Below are positions 54,345 through 61,715 of a stretch of DNA of 64,000 bases, piece by piece; within the stretch, counting starts at the first letter, position 1, and each line of letters opens with the position of its first letter. Both the position numbers and the translations under genes were made by a program. The notes beneath the pieces are model-generated. The model saw nothing but the letters and a program-made list of their open reading frames with translations. It was not told where the DNA came from and ran no database searches. This DNA is from JANQMY01 sp965228775 (GTDB taxonomy: Bacteria > Pseudomonadota > Alphaproteobacteria > JANQMY01), in the NCBI GenBank assembly GCA_965228775.1, contig OZ245840.1, forward strand, positions 496,001 to 560,000, in the 5' to 3' direction.

Positions 54345-55910
54345 ATGGGGGAAGAAAACTTGCATCGCCGCAATCGGTGGCAGTCAGGAACATGGGCCTC
54401 GATGCTCTTGTGCTTGATTGCGATGGTCATGCTCGCCCTGAGCACACCGGTTGCAAAAGCTGATTACGCCGACGGCGAACGGGCGTTTCAACGTGGTGAT
54501 TATACGCGCGCCGTGAAGCTTTGGCGGCGTGCAGCCTGGCAGGAAGACGATTTGTTTTCTCAGCTTAAGCTGGGCGATCTCTATTCCAGGGGCAAGCTGG
54601 TCAACCGAGACTATGTAGAAGCTTACGTTTGGTACTACCTGGCATCGGTCAATACGACAGCCCTAGGCCTTACCCCGAACGCCTACAAAATTCGCAAGAT
54701 CAAACTCGCGGAAGCACTTGAGAAACGCAAACGTGCGTTCCTTCCGATGGTGCCGCAAGAACGCGCAGACGCTAGAGACCGCATTGTCTACATCTTGGCC
54801 AGCCGCGGCGCAGAGGGTTTCTTTAAACTCGGCGAGATATTCGACGCCCGCCGCGCCTGCCAGCGCGGTCAACGCTACAACGACAAAAAGGAACTTGTAA
54901 CGTCGAGCCCCGATGAAGAAATCGAAGTCAAAGAAGGCAAGGCACTGATCATCTTTTCGCGCACTATCGTGAAGGGCAATGAGTCATCGCCTTACGATTC
55001 CGACGAAACAAAGTGGGACGAGAAACATATTTTCTATGTTCCGGACCCGAACAATCCAAACGATATCCGCCGGTGCGAGGCGCGCCATCACGAAGCCTTG
55101 TTCATGGCGGAAGACGGTATTGCCCCCAATAATGCGGAAGCGCTGTCCTACTACATTTTGGCCGCGGGCAAAGGGCACCCCTTTGCAGCTGAACTGCGTC
55201 AGGACCTGCGGGACTATATGAATGGTAACCAGGGATCACCCTCGCCCAGCGGTTCCATTACTGTCAGCAGCCGGATTATCGAATCGGCAAAACGGCGGGC
55301 AGCGAACTGGCGGCCGCCGTTTGAGCGTTATCCCGGCAAGCACAGCGATGAATCCGAAGGCGATTCCGATCGCGAAGATGCTTTGGCCCGCATTAACGAA
55401 CTGGACCTGCGCTGGCTGCAAAAAGCGATGAAGGCGCTTGGCATCTACAAAGGCGAAACGGACAACGCATGGGGTCAACAGACCGCCGATTCCATGCGCG
55501 CCTACCAGAAGATGATCGGGGCGCCTGTCACCAAGCAGATGAACGAGTTCCACAATCTGACAGCGGAACAAAAAATCCGTTTGGTCAAAACCGTCGCGGC
55601 GCGTGGCGACAAGGAAATCCAAAACGTGCTCGGCAGCATGTACTACTACGGTATTGGCGAGCCGGTGAATTATTCCAGCGCACAAATTTGGTTCGAACGG
55701 TCGGCCGATCAACTTTACCCCTACGCCCTCTATAATCTCGGCGTGATGTATCGGGACGGCTTCGGCACACCCGTAGATAAGAATCAGGCGGCAACCTATT
55801 TCATGGCTGCAAAACAGGCCGGTTATCCTGGCAAAGAGATCGACCAGGAGCTCAAGGAACTTGGCTGGTGTAACGGCGAAGACTGCCGTTTGGAAAGCGG
55901 CGGAAACTGA
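54345..55910 (+). CDS. Exported Sel1-repeat protein with peptidoglycan-binding domain
   Basis: A 521-residue protein: an N-terminal hydrophobic signal (about 18-39, ending PVAKA), Sel1/TPR-like helices (about 43-100 and 250-290), a peptidoglycan-binding type 1 domain (about 350-405, RWLQKAMKALGIYKGETD ... TADSMRAYQKM), then two clear Sel1 repeats (LGSMYYYGIGEP, LGVMYRDGFGTP; 422-494). The ATG at 54345 keeps the signal near the N-terminus; the frame is open further upstream. It precedes the beta-helix gene by 18 bp. Sel1 proteins often scaffold envelope complexes; the PG domain suggests wall attachment. Specific role unknown. Confidence 0.82.
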   Translation: MGEENLHRRNRWQSGTWASMLLCLIAMVMLALSTPVAKADYADGERAFQRGDYTRAVKLWRRAAWQEDDLFSQLKLGDLYSRGKLVNRDYVEAYVWYYLASVNTTALGLTPNAYKIRKIKLAEALEKRKRAFLPMVPQERADARDRIVYILASRGAEGFFKLGEIFDARRACQRGQRYNDKKELVTSSPDEEIEVKEGKALIIFSRTIVKGNESSPYDSDETKWDEKHIFYVPDPNNPNDIRRCEARHHEALFMAEDGIAPNNAEALSYYILAAGKGHPFAAELRQDLRDYMNGNQGSPSPSGSITVSSRIIESAKRRAANWRPPFERYPGKHSDESEGDSDREDALARINELDLRWLQKAMKALGIYKGETDNAWGQQTADSMRAYQKMIGAPVTKQMNEFHNLTAEQKIRLVKTVAARGDKEIQNVLGSMYYYGIGEPVNYSSAQIWFERSADQLYPYALYNLGVMYRDGFGTPVDKNQAATYFMAAKQAGYPGKEIDQELKELGWCNGEDCRLESGGN

Positions 55911-55928
55911 CGGTGGGGATGAGTTGAG

Positions 55929-57431
55929 ATGTTAGGGTCAAAACTGCGCACCCTTTTTGTCCTTGGAGCCATGTGTTTGCTGGCCCCCTTCGCCATGGCC
56001 GAAACGCCGCGCTATCTGGATTATTGCTGCAGTGAAATCACGCCGCCGCCTGCGAATTACGGTAAGGCTGGTTTTTCCGGTGTGATTGTAGATTCAGACA
56101 GCGAAAATCCCGCTTGCTACAAAACCATTTCGTCCGCCATCAAGGCAGTGCGGTCGGGCGGCACGGTGTGGGTCAAACCGAATAACGAAAAGACCTATAT
56201 TGAGAGCCTGAACATCCGAAAGCCCGTCAAAATTCGGCCCTATGATTCAGCGGAAGTACAAGAACACCGCCGCAATAAGGGCGGCCGCATCAACACAGGC
56301 TGTAAGCCTCCGATGCCACCGAATTTGAACTTGTTCGTAGAAGGCAAACAACGGCAGATCGCTAATCTGCGCCGGCAGCTTCGGGACATTAAATCCAAAG
56401 ATCAAATCAAAGACATCGAAGACCAGATCGCGAGCCTTGAGGCGCAAATCGCTGCAAATGACTCGCGTGTTTACTACCGCATCCAGCCAGTCTCCGGACA
56501 GAAATGCGCGAAAGTGTCCTTGAAGAACTGGAAAGGCACGGCCGAGATTTCCGGGGCGAGCTTCGTGCCGCCACCTTTCGGTGAAACCCGCCGTATTGAC
56601 TGTATTCATCATACAGCCGGCAATCTTGTGGTTACGGACTCGGTCTTTGAGGGTGCATCAGACTTCGCGACCGTATCGGACTACACCGCCATTGTTGTGG
56701 ACGATGGGTCAGCCACCATTTTGCGGAATGGAATCTATGGGCTGAAGTCCGGTGTTGTGGTCAATCACAAGCCGAACATCTACGACAACAAAGTGTCCTA
56801 CACACCATACGAGCGCGAGATCATTATCAGTGACAACAAGATCCTCTTCTCTCTGGAAAGTGCGATCACGATCTTGGCGCCGGTGGGGACGAAAATTACC
56901 AACAATACGCTGAGCAGCACGTTTGGGCGCGCGCCTGTGGAACGCGTTGCCTTTGCCGGTATCACAACCTATGGCCGGGGGCCGATTTGCGGCAACCGGA
57001 TCGAATACAATCCCATCGGCATCGTGCATTACGGCAGTGGTGAAATCCGGGACAACATGATTGTCCAAAACGGAACGGGCATTTCACTGCGCATCGACAA
57101 CCAGAAACCCGATGAGAAATTCCAGCTGTTCGGCAATACGATTGCGGGTAGCACCAAAGTGGGCCTGGCCGCGCCGCGCGGATCTATTCAGGAACATGAC
57201 GCCGACTATATCGCAGCGTTGTATGAACAAGGCCGCGAGGAAGAGATCTACAAGAACGACCGGGGCGACAGCACCTATTTCCGCGGCAACAATTTCTGCA
57301 ACCGCAAGAATGTTTTCCGGATGAAAGACCTGCCGCCAGGCGCCCGCAGTGCCAATTTGTTCAAAGGCCGGCGTGGCTTCGAACGCAAATGCCAGACGCT
57401 TGCGCCAGCACAGTGCAGCGCCACATATTGA
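55929..57431 (+). CDS. Secreted right-handed beta-helix protein with coiled-coil insertion
   Basis: A 500-residue protein with a signal peptide (1-24, ending FAMA). The start resembles pectate-lyase-like helices (CYKTISSAIKAVRSGGTVWVKP, about 63-83). A predicted coiled coil interrupts it (about 138-178, LRRQLRDIKSKDQIKDIEDQ). Parallel beta-helix rungs with N-rich turns follow (about 195-430, e.g. IISDNKILFS, ITNNTLSS, GNRIEYNPIGIVHYG, RDNMIVQNGTGI). Ten cysteines in the mature chain. No polysaccharide-lyase catalytic residues can be assigned. It is the second gene of a unit with the Sel1/peptidoglycan-binding protein and is followed by a terminator. Confidence 0.82.
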   Translation: MLGSKLRTLFVLGAMCLLAPFAMAETPRYLDYCCSEITPPPANYGKAGFSGVIVDSDSENPACYKTISSAIKAVRSGGTVWVKPNNEKTYIESLNIRKPVKIRPYDSAEVQEHRRNKGGRINTGCKPPMPPNLNLFVEGKQRQIANLRRQLRDIKSKDQIKDIEDQIASLEAQIAANDSRVYYRIQPVSGQKCAKVSLKNWKGTAEISGASFVPPPFGETRRIDCIHHTAGNLVVTDSVFEGASDFATVSDYTAIVVDDGSATILRNGIYGLKSGVVVNHKPNIYDNKVSYTPYEREIIISDNKILFSLESAITILAPVGTKITNNTLSSTFGRAPVERVAFAGITTYGRGPICGNRIEYNPIGIVHYGSGEIRDNMIVQNGTGISLRIDNQKPDEKFQLFGNTIAGSTKVGLAAPRGSIQEHDADYIAALYEQGREEEIYKNDRGDSTYFRGNNFCNRKNVFRMKDLPPGARSANLFKGRRGFERKCQTLAPAQCSATY

Positions 57432-57455
57432 TTAGCTATTGGCCCAAAATAATTT

Positions 57456-57493
57456 GAGGCACTGCTCTGTTGAGGAGTGCCTCGCGGTCTTTT
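57456..57493 (+). terminator. Intrinsic terminator after the beta-helix gene
   Basis: GAGGCACT (57456-57463) pairs with AGTGCCTC (57476-57483), with an inner CTC/GAG pair, followed by GCGGTCTTTT. It lies 25 bp after the stop. Confidence 0.7.
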
Positions 57494-57533
57494 CCCAATT
57501 TTTATTGAATGGCGAAGCTGCGCGCCCTACCCG

Positions 57534-57779
57534 CTATTGCGGCTCATCCAAAATGTAATATTCCTGCTCTGCCCCAGACAGGCGAATATCAATAGATGAT
57601 GTCAGGAAAATCAGGGCAACGGTGATACAGATCCCGATCAACATGCCGGAAAAGAACGGGTTGACGGGGCCAACCTCTTGCACAGCAGCCTTCTTGCCCC
57701 ATGGCTGGGGTGGCCTACCTCTTCCGCGAGATGCAAATGGCATCCCTTGGAAAAAATCTCTCGTTGCACTCATGGACAT
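57534..57779 (-). CDS. Small single-pass membrane protein, unknown function
   Basis: An 81-residue protein with a basic, Gly/Arg/Pro-rich N-terminal half (ASRGRGRPPQPWGKK), one membrane helix (about 45-62, MLIGICITVALIFLTSS) and a short acidic tail (SGAEQEYYILDEPQ). The positive-inside pattern puts the N-terminus in the cytoplasm. No family recognised. It diverges from the S9 peptidase and its 5' region contains inverted repeats. Confidence 0.6.
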   Translation of the reverse strand: MSMSATRDFFQGMPFASRGRGRPPQPWGKKAAVQEVGPVNPFFSGMLIGICITVALIFLTSSIDIRLSGAEQEYYILDEPQ

Positions 57780-57790
57780 TTCAACGAACC

Positions 57791-57815
57791 CCCTAATACT
57801 CCTGATATATTAGGG
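57791..57815. promoter_or_regulatory. Inverted repeat CCCTAATA-N9-TATTAGGG
   Basis: Perfect 8-bp arms directly upstream of the small membrane protein gene (start 57779). It could be an operator or a leader hairpin in that mRNA. Confidence 0.45.
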
Positions 57816-57818
57816 CGA

Positions 57819-57842
57819 ATTGCTGATTTTTAAAATAGCAAT
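57819..57842. promoter_or_regulatory. AT-rich stem ATTGCT ... AGCAAT
   Basis: Six-bp outer arms extended by ATTTT/AAAAT with single unpaired bases. It is next to the CCCTAATA repeat in the same divergent region. Confidence 0.35.
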
Positions 57843-58018
57843 CCGAGCATTCGTTCATTTGTCACACATTTTAGTGTGTTCAAGCGTTTGATTTTTGCCG
57901 CAAAATGGGCGTGCCGCTCGGAATCAATCGATTTGACGGGATGGTGATTCGAATTTGTTGCCATGAAACAACGCGCTTATCGCCCTCCCTTTCTCCAGAC
58001 ATCCGGAAAATTTCGCTT

Positions 58019-59953
58019 ATGACAAAGACCGTTTCTTCTTTCGGCAGCTGGCGCTCCCCGATCAGCGCCACGCTCATCGCTGGCGCTGGCGTAAACGCAT
58101 TCGACCCGCAGATGGATGGGGACAAGCTCTATTGGCTCGAAAGCAGGCCGCAAGAAGGTGGACGCGTTGTGCTTATGCGGATGAATTCCGGCGGCCCACC
58201 GCAAGAGATCTCACCGAAAGACATGAACATCCGGACCAGGGTCCATGAGTATGGCGGCGCGCCCTACACAGTTGGTGCCGGTTTGGTCTTTGCGGTCAAT
58301 TTCGCCGATCAGAATCTCTATCAAATCTATGACGATCGAACAGCGACGCCGATCTGCGAAGTAGAGGGCTTACGGTTTGCCGATCTCAAGATCGATGCGG
58401 CGAACAACCGGTTGATCAGCGTCTGCGAATCTCATGCGTCCGACGGTGAACCGCAAAACTCTATCGTTGCAGTGTCCCTTGACAAAAAGGATGGCGTGAC
58501 CCCGCTTGCGGAAGGACATGATTTCTATGCCTACCCGCGCCTTTCCCCGGACGGCAACAAACTTGCCTTCATCGCTTGGGACCATCCCAACATGCCCTGG
58601 GACGACGTCCTACTCTACGAAGCAAGCTTGGACGGCGATGGCATACCAGCGGAAACGAAGCGTCTCAACGACGGACTCAATGAATCCGTCCTCGACCTTC
58701 AGTGGTCGGAAGAGGGCATGCTCTATTTCATCGCGGACCGGAGCGGATGGTGGAACCCATGTCATTGGGACGGTGCTAAAGCCAAACAATTGATCCGTAA
58801 AGATACAGAATTTGCAGGCCCACTTTGGGGGCTAGGACAACAGAATTACACTTTCTTGTCTCAAGATGTCGCCCTGTATTCTCACCAAGAGAATGGCAAA
58901 GCGGCTTTGACACTTTTCAATGTGACAACGGGTGAATCCGAAACGCTGTCCACGAATTGCGCCAATATCGGAAAGATCGTCGGCGCAGATTCTACGGCAG
59001 TCTTTGAGGCTGCCTTCGCGGATAACACGCCGGCATTGATGCGGTTCGATTTGGCAACCAAAAGCATTTCCCTGGTCGCCCGGGCTTCCGACCTTCCGAT
59101 CAGCCAGAACATCGTTTCGCCTCCCCAGGCAATCGAGTTTCCGACAGCCGAGGGCAAGACCGCGCACGCTTACTTCTATCCACCGAGCAATCCGGATTTT
59201 GAGGCACCTGCTGGCGATAAGCCGCCCCTTATCGTCAAGATCCATGGCGGGCCCACAGGCCAGTCTTCCTCCAGCCTTCAGCTGGCAATCCAGTTCTGGA
59301 CATCGCGCGGTTTCGCATTTGTCGATATCAACTATGGCGGAAGCTCGGGGTATGGCCGTGACTACCGCAAACGCCTTACCGACAAATGGGGCGTGGTGGA
59401 TTTAGAAGACACCGTGAACTGCGTCCGCTACTTGGCGGACAAAGGACTCATCGATCCGAACAAAGCGGCCATTCGCGGTGGCAGTGCCGGAGGCTACACC
59501 ACCTTAGCAGCGCTGGCGTTCAGCGATGTGTTCAAGGCAGGTGCGAATTATTATGGCGTCAGCGACCTTGAGGCCTTGGCCAAAGACACACACAAATTTG
59601 AGGCACGCTATCTGGACGGCCTTATCGGTCCCTACCCCGAGGCAAAACACATCTACGAAGAGCGCTCGCCCATCCATCATCTGGATGGTTTCAATGCGCC
59701 GCTCATCGTTTTTCAGGGTGCGGAGGACAAAGTGGTGCCGCCAAATCAGTCCGAAGCAATTGTCGACGTTCTCAAGGAAAAAGGCGTGCCCGTGGCCTAT
59801 CTCCTGTTTGAAGGTGAACAGCATGGCTTCCGCAAGTCCGAGAACATCATCCGGTCTCTGGAAGCAGAACTCTATTTCTATGGAAAAGTGTTCGGATTTA
59901 GTCCGGCGGATGAAATCGAACCGGTGGATATCACGAACTTGGAAGCTTCGTAG
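58019..59953 (+). CDS. S9-family prolyl-oligopeptidase-type serine peptidase
   Basis: A 644-residue peptidase from ATG 58019 (CGGAAAA upstream). The N-terminal half is a beta-propeller with WD40-like PD40 blades (YPRLSPDGNKLAFIAWDHPN). The C-terminal alpha/beta-hydrolase domain has the nucleophile serine in RGGSAGGYTT, Asp in GAEDKVVPP and His in EGEQHGFRK. No signal peptide, so cytoplasmic; it probably cleaves short peptides (S9C acylaminoacyl/dipeptidyl type). An in-frame start further up at 57905 would add a non-conserved 38-residue extension and is rejected. It stands alone, followed by an inverted-repeat element. Confidence 0.93.
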   Translation: MTKTVSSFGSWRSPISATLIAGAGVNAFDPQMDGDKLYWLESRPQEGGRVVLMRMNSGGPPQEISPKDMNIRTRVHEYGGAPYTVGAGLVFAVNFADQNLYQIYDDRTATPICEVEGLRFADLKIDAANNRLISVCESHASDGEPQNSIVAVSLDKKDGVTPLAEGHDFYAYPRLSPDGNKLAFIAWDHPNMPWDDVLLYEASLDGDGIPAETKRLNDGLNESVLDLQWSEEGMLYFIADRSGWWNPCHWDGAKAKQLIRKDTEFAGPLWGLGQQNYTFLSQDVALYSHQENGKAALTLFNVTTGESETLSTNCANIGKIVGADSTAVFEAAFADNTPALMRFDLATKSISLVARASDLPISQNIVSPPQAIEFPTAEGKTAHAYFYPPSNPDFEAPAGDKPPLIVKIHGGPTGQSSSSLQLAIQFWTSRGFAFVDINYGGSSGYGRDYRKRLTDKWGVVDLEDTVNCVRYLADKGLIDPNKAAIRGGSAGGYTTLAALAFSDVFKAGANYYGVSDLEALAKDTHKFEARYLDGLIGPYPEAKHIYEERSPIHHLDGFNAPLIVFQGAEDKVVPPNQSEAIVDVLKEKGVPVAYLLFEGEQHGFRKSENIIRSLEAELYFYGKVFGFSPADEIEPVDITNLEAS

Positions 59954-59977
59954 CTCATGGCTTTGAGAATTCGTTTG

Positions 59978-60097
59978 AATGTCATCCCGGGTGCTGCGCA
60001 GCACTCAGTGATGCGCTGCTAACCCGGGATCCATTACGATAGATCCCGGATCTACATCGCATCATCGAAGATGCTGCAATGCGTCCGGGATGACATT
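59978..60097. repeat. Intergenic inverted-repeat element C (MITE/REP-like)
   Basis: A 120-bp element bounded by AATGTCATCCCGG (59978-59990) and its exact complement (60085-60097). Inside are a perfect palindrome GTGCTGCGCAGCAC (59991-60004) and a stem CCGGGATC/GATCCCGG (60024-60031, 60042-60049). TGTCATCCCGG-type elements are widespread in alphaproteobacterial genomes. It separates the S9 peptidase from the convergent lipoprotein gene and may act as a bidirectional terminator. Confidence 0.75.
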
Positions 60098-60101
60098 TGT
60101 G

Positions 60102-61094
60102 CTACTCCGCCAATTGCACGAATTGGCCGTCATCGCCGATCGCAATTTCTTCGCCGGAGGGTAAAGCCGCGTCATTGTCGGCAATCCAGCGCTCGATGTC
60201 TTCCCAGACGCGCCGCCGTTGCAGATCGCGCGTGAGCATGTGGTATCCTTTCTCATAGACTACCGCCCGTTTTGGCCCCCCTAAATTTTCCATCAGATCA
60301 AATACAGGTTTTTTCGGAACCACCTGATCCTGCTTGCCATAAAGAATGAGGGCGGGCCTGTCTATTTCATCCGCCGCGATATATCCAGCGTCCATCAAAC
60401 TCACAAGGCCGTATATGGTTTCTATGCGCGTTTCCTTGATCACCAACGGGTCACGCGAAAAAGCCCGCAGCATTTCAATATTGTCGGATGGCCAGATTTC
60501 AAGCCGGCTGCCGGTAAGCGTTTTCCTGGGAAACGTATGCGCACCAATCCAAAGAGTTGCTTTATAAAGCGGGTTAAGCGTTTTCCACCCCCAAACCGCT
60601 GGCGCCACGAGAACGAGGCCGTCAGCTTTCGCGGCACTACCGTTTTGCGCAACCGTTGCCAGTGTCACGGCGCTGCCCATGCTCAGCCCCATGATGTAAA
60701 TCGGCGCTGCAGGGTGCTTCGCCGCTACAAGATCGTAAAACGCATTAAGATCGCGCGTCTTGACAGCGGTGTCATACCACGCCCCTCGCTCCGGTGTGTT
60801 GCCAAACCCCCTTTGATCGAAAGCGTAGAAAGCAATGCCCCGCTCAGCAAACCAAGGCGCCGAGTCACCAAACGCATTCGAGTAATCATTGATGCCATGC
60901 ACGCCGATGATCACTGCCTTCGGATTCCCGGCCGGCCAACTGCGGGTGGCAATCTCGTGCCCGTCCCTCGTCGACCAAACATCCCCGGTCCAGGAGGGAA
61001 CATGTGTGCCTTCGCCTTCCCCAAGAAAACGCGGCGCACACGCAATCGTCATCAGCAAGACGAGAGGAAGGAAACGTAAGGTGCTAAATTTCAT
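60102..61094 (-). CDS. Alpha/beta-hydrolase lipoprotein (monoacylglycerol-lipase-like)
   Basis: A 330-residue serine hydrolase. The N-terminal signal ends MTIACAP, with Cys19 a possible lipid anchor, though Thr and Ile make a weak lipobox. The hydrolase has HGINDYSNAFG (oxyanion region), the nucleophile elbow GLSMGSA, an Asp in YGKQDQVVP and a His in YEKGYHMLTRD. The sequence resembles Hydrolase_4/MGL-type lysophospholipases. It is the last gene of the acyl-CoA dehydrogenase-AtuA-UDG series (9 bp after the UDG), so it may supply or process acyl substrates in the periplasm. Confidence 0.85.
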   Translation of the reverse strand: MKFSTLRFLPLVLLMTIACAPRFLGEGEGTHVPSWTGDVWSTRDGHEIATRSWPAGNPKAVIIGVHGINDYSNAFGDSAPWFAERGIAFYAFDQRGFGNTPERGAWYDTAVKTRDLNAFYDLVAAKHPAAPIYIMGLSMGSAVTLATVAQNGSAAKADGLVLVAPAVWGWKTLNPLYKATLWIGAHTFPRKTLTGSRLEIWPSDNIEMLRAFSRDPLVIKETRIETIYGLVSLMDAGYIAADEIDRPALILYGKQDQVVPKKPVFDLMENLGGPKRAVVYEKGYHMLTRDLQRRRVWEDIERWIADNDAALPSGEEIAIGDDGQFVQLAE

Positions 61095-61103
61095 CTGTAC
61101 ACG

Positions 61104-61694
61104 CTACTTCAAAGCTTTCGCGACGATCGACCGCAATTCAGGCAAAAGCTCCTCTTCAAACCAGGGGTTTTTCTTGATCCACGCATTATTGCGCCAAGAG
61201 GGATGAGGCAATGGCAAAAATCGAGGCCGATAGTCCCGCCAATGTGCCACCGTTTCCGTTAGCGTTTTGTGACGATCCTTCCCCAAATGCCATTTCTGGG
61301 CATACTGTCCAACCAATAGGGTGACGTCTACATTCGACAGATTTTCCATCACCTGGCCGCGCCACAATTCAGCACACTCCTTGCGCGGCGGCAGATCACC
61401 GCCCTTCTCGTCCAGTCCAGGAAAACAAAACCCCATGGGAACGATTGCAATGCGGGTCTCATCGTAGAATTGATCTTCGGTAACTCCCATCCAATCCCGC
61501 AGTCGATCGCCACTCGGATCCGTAAAAGGTTTGCCCGACTTGTGAACGCGCGTGCCGGGCGCCTGACCGGCAATGCAAAGCCGCGCCGTGCGCGCCGCGC
61601 GAATGACCGGCCTGGGCTCATGAGGCAAAGATGCCTCGCACGCCCGGCAAGCACGAATTTCCCGGAGTAAATTCTGAAAGACGCGGTCGCTCAT
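61104..61694 (-). CDS. Uracil-DNA glycosylase superfamily protein with Fe-S cysteines
   Basis: A 196-residue UDG-fold protein. The active-site region is GQAPGTRVHKSGKPFTDPSG and the C-terminal motif is PHPSWRNNAW. Cys16, Cys19, Cys90 and Cys107 give C-x2-C-x70-C-x16-C, as in family 4/5 UDGs that hold a 4Fe-4S cluster. It probably removes uracil or deaminated bases from DNA. Its place between atuA-like and hydrolase genes, 21 bp after the former, is metabolically unrelated, so genomic linkage may be incidental. Confidence 0.85.
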   Translation of the reverse strand: MSDRVFQNLLREIRACRACEASLPHEPRPVIRAARTARLCIAGQAPGTRVHKSGKPFTDPSGDRLRDWMGVTEDQFYDETRIAIVPMGFCFPGLDEKGGDLPPRKECAELWRGQVMENLSNVDVTLLVGQYAQKWHLGKDRHKTLTETVAHWRDYRPRFLPLPHPSWRNNAWIKKNPWFEEELLPELRSIVAKALK

Positions 61695-61715
61695 GTTCGA
61701 CCAAACGATGATTTG

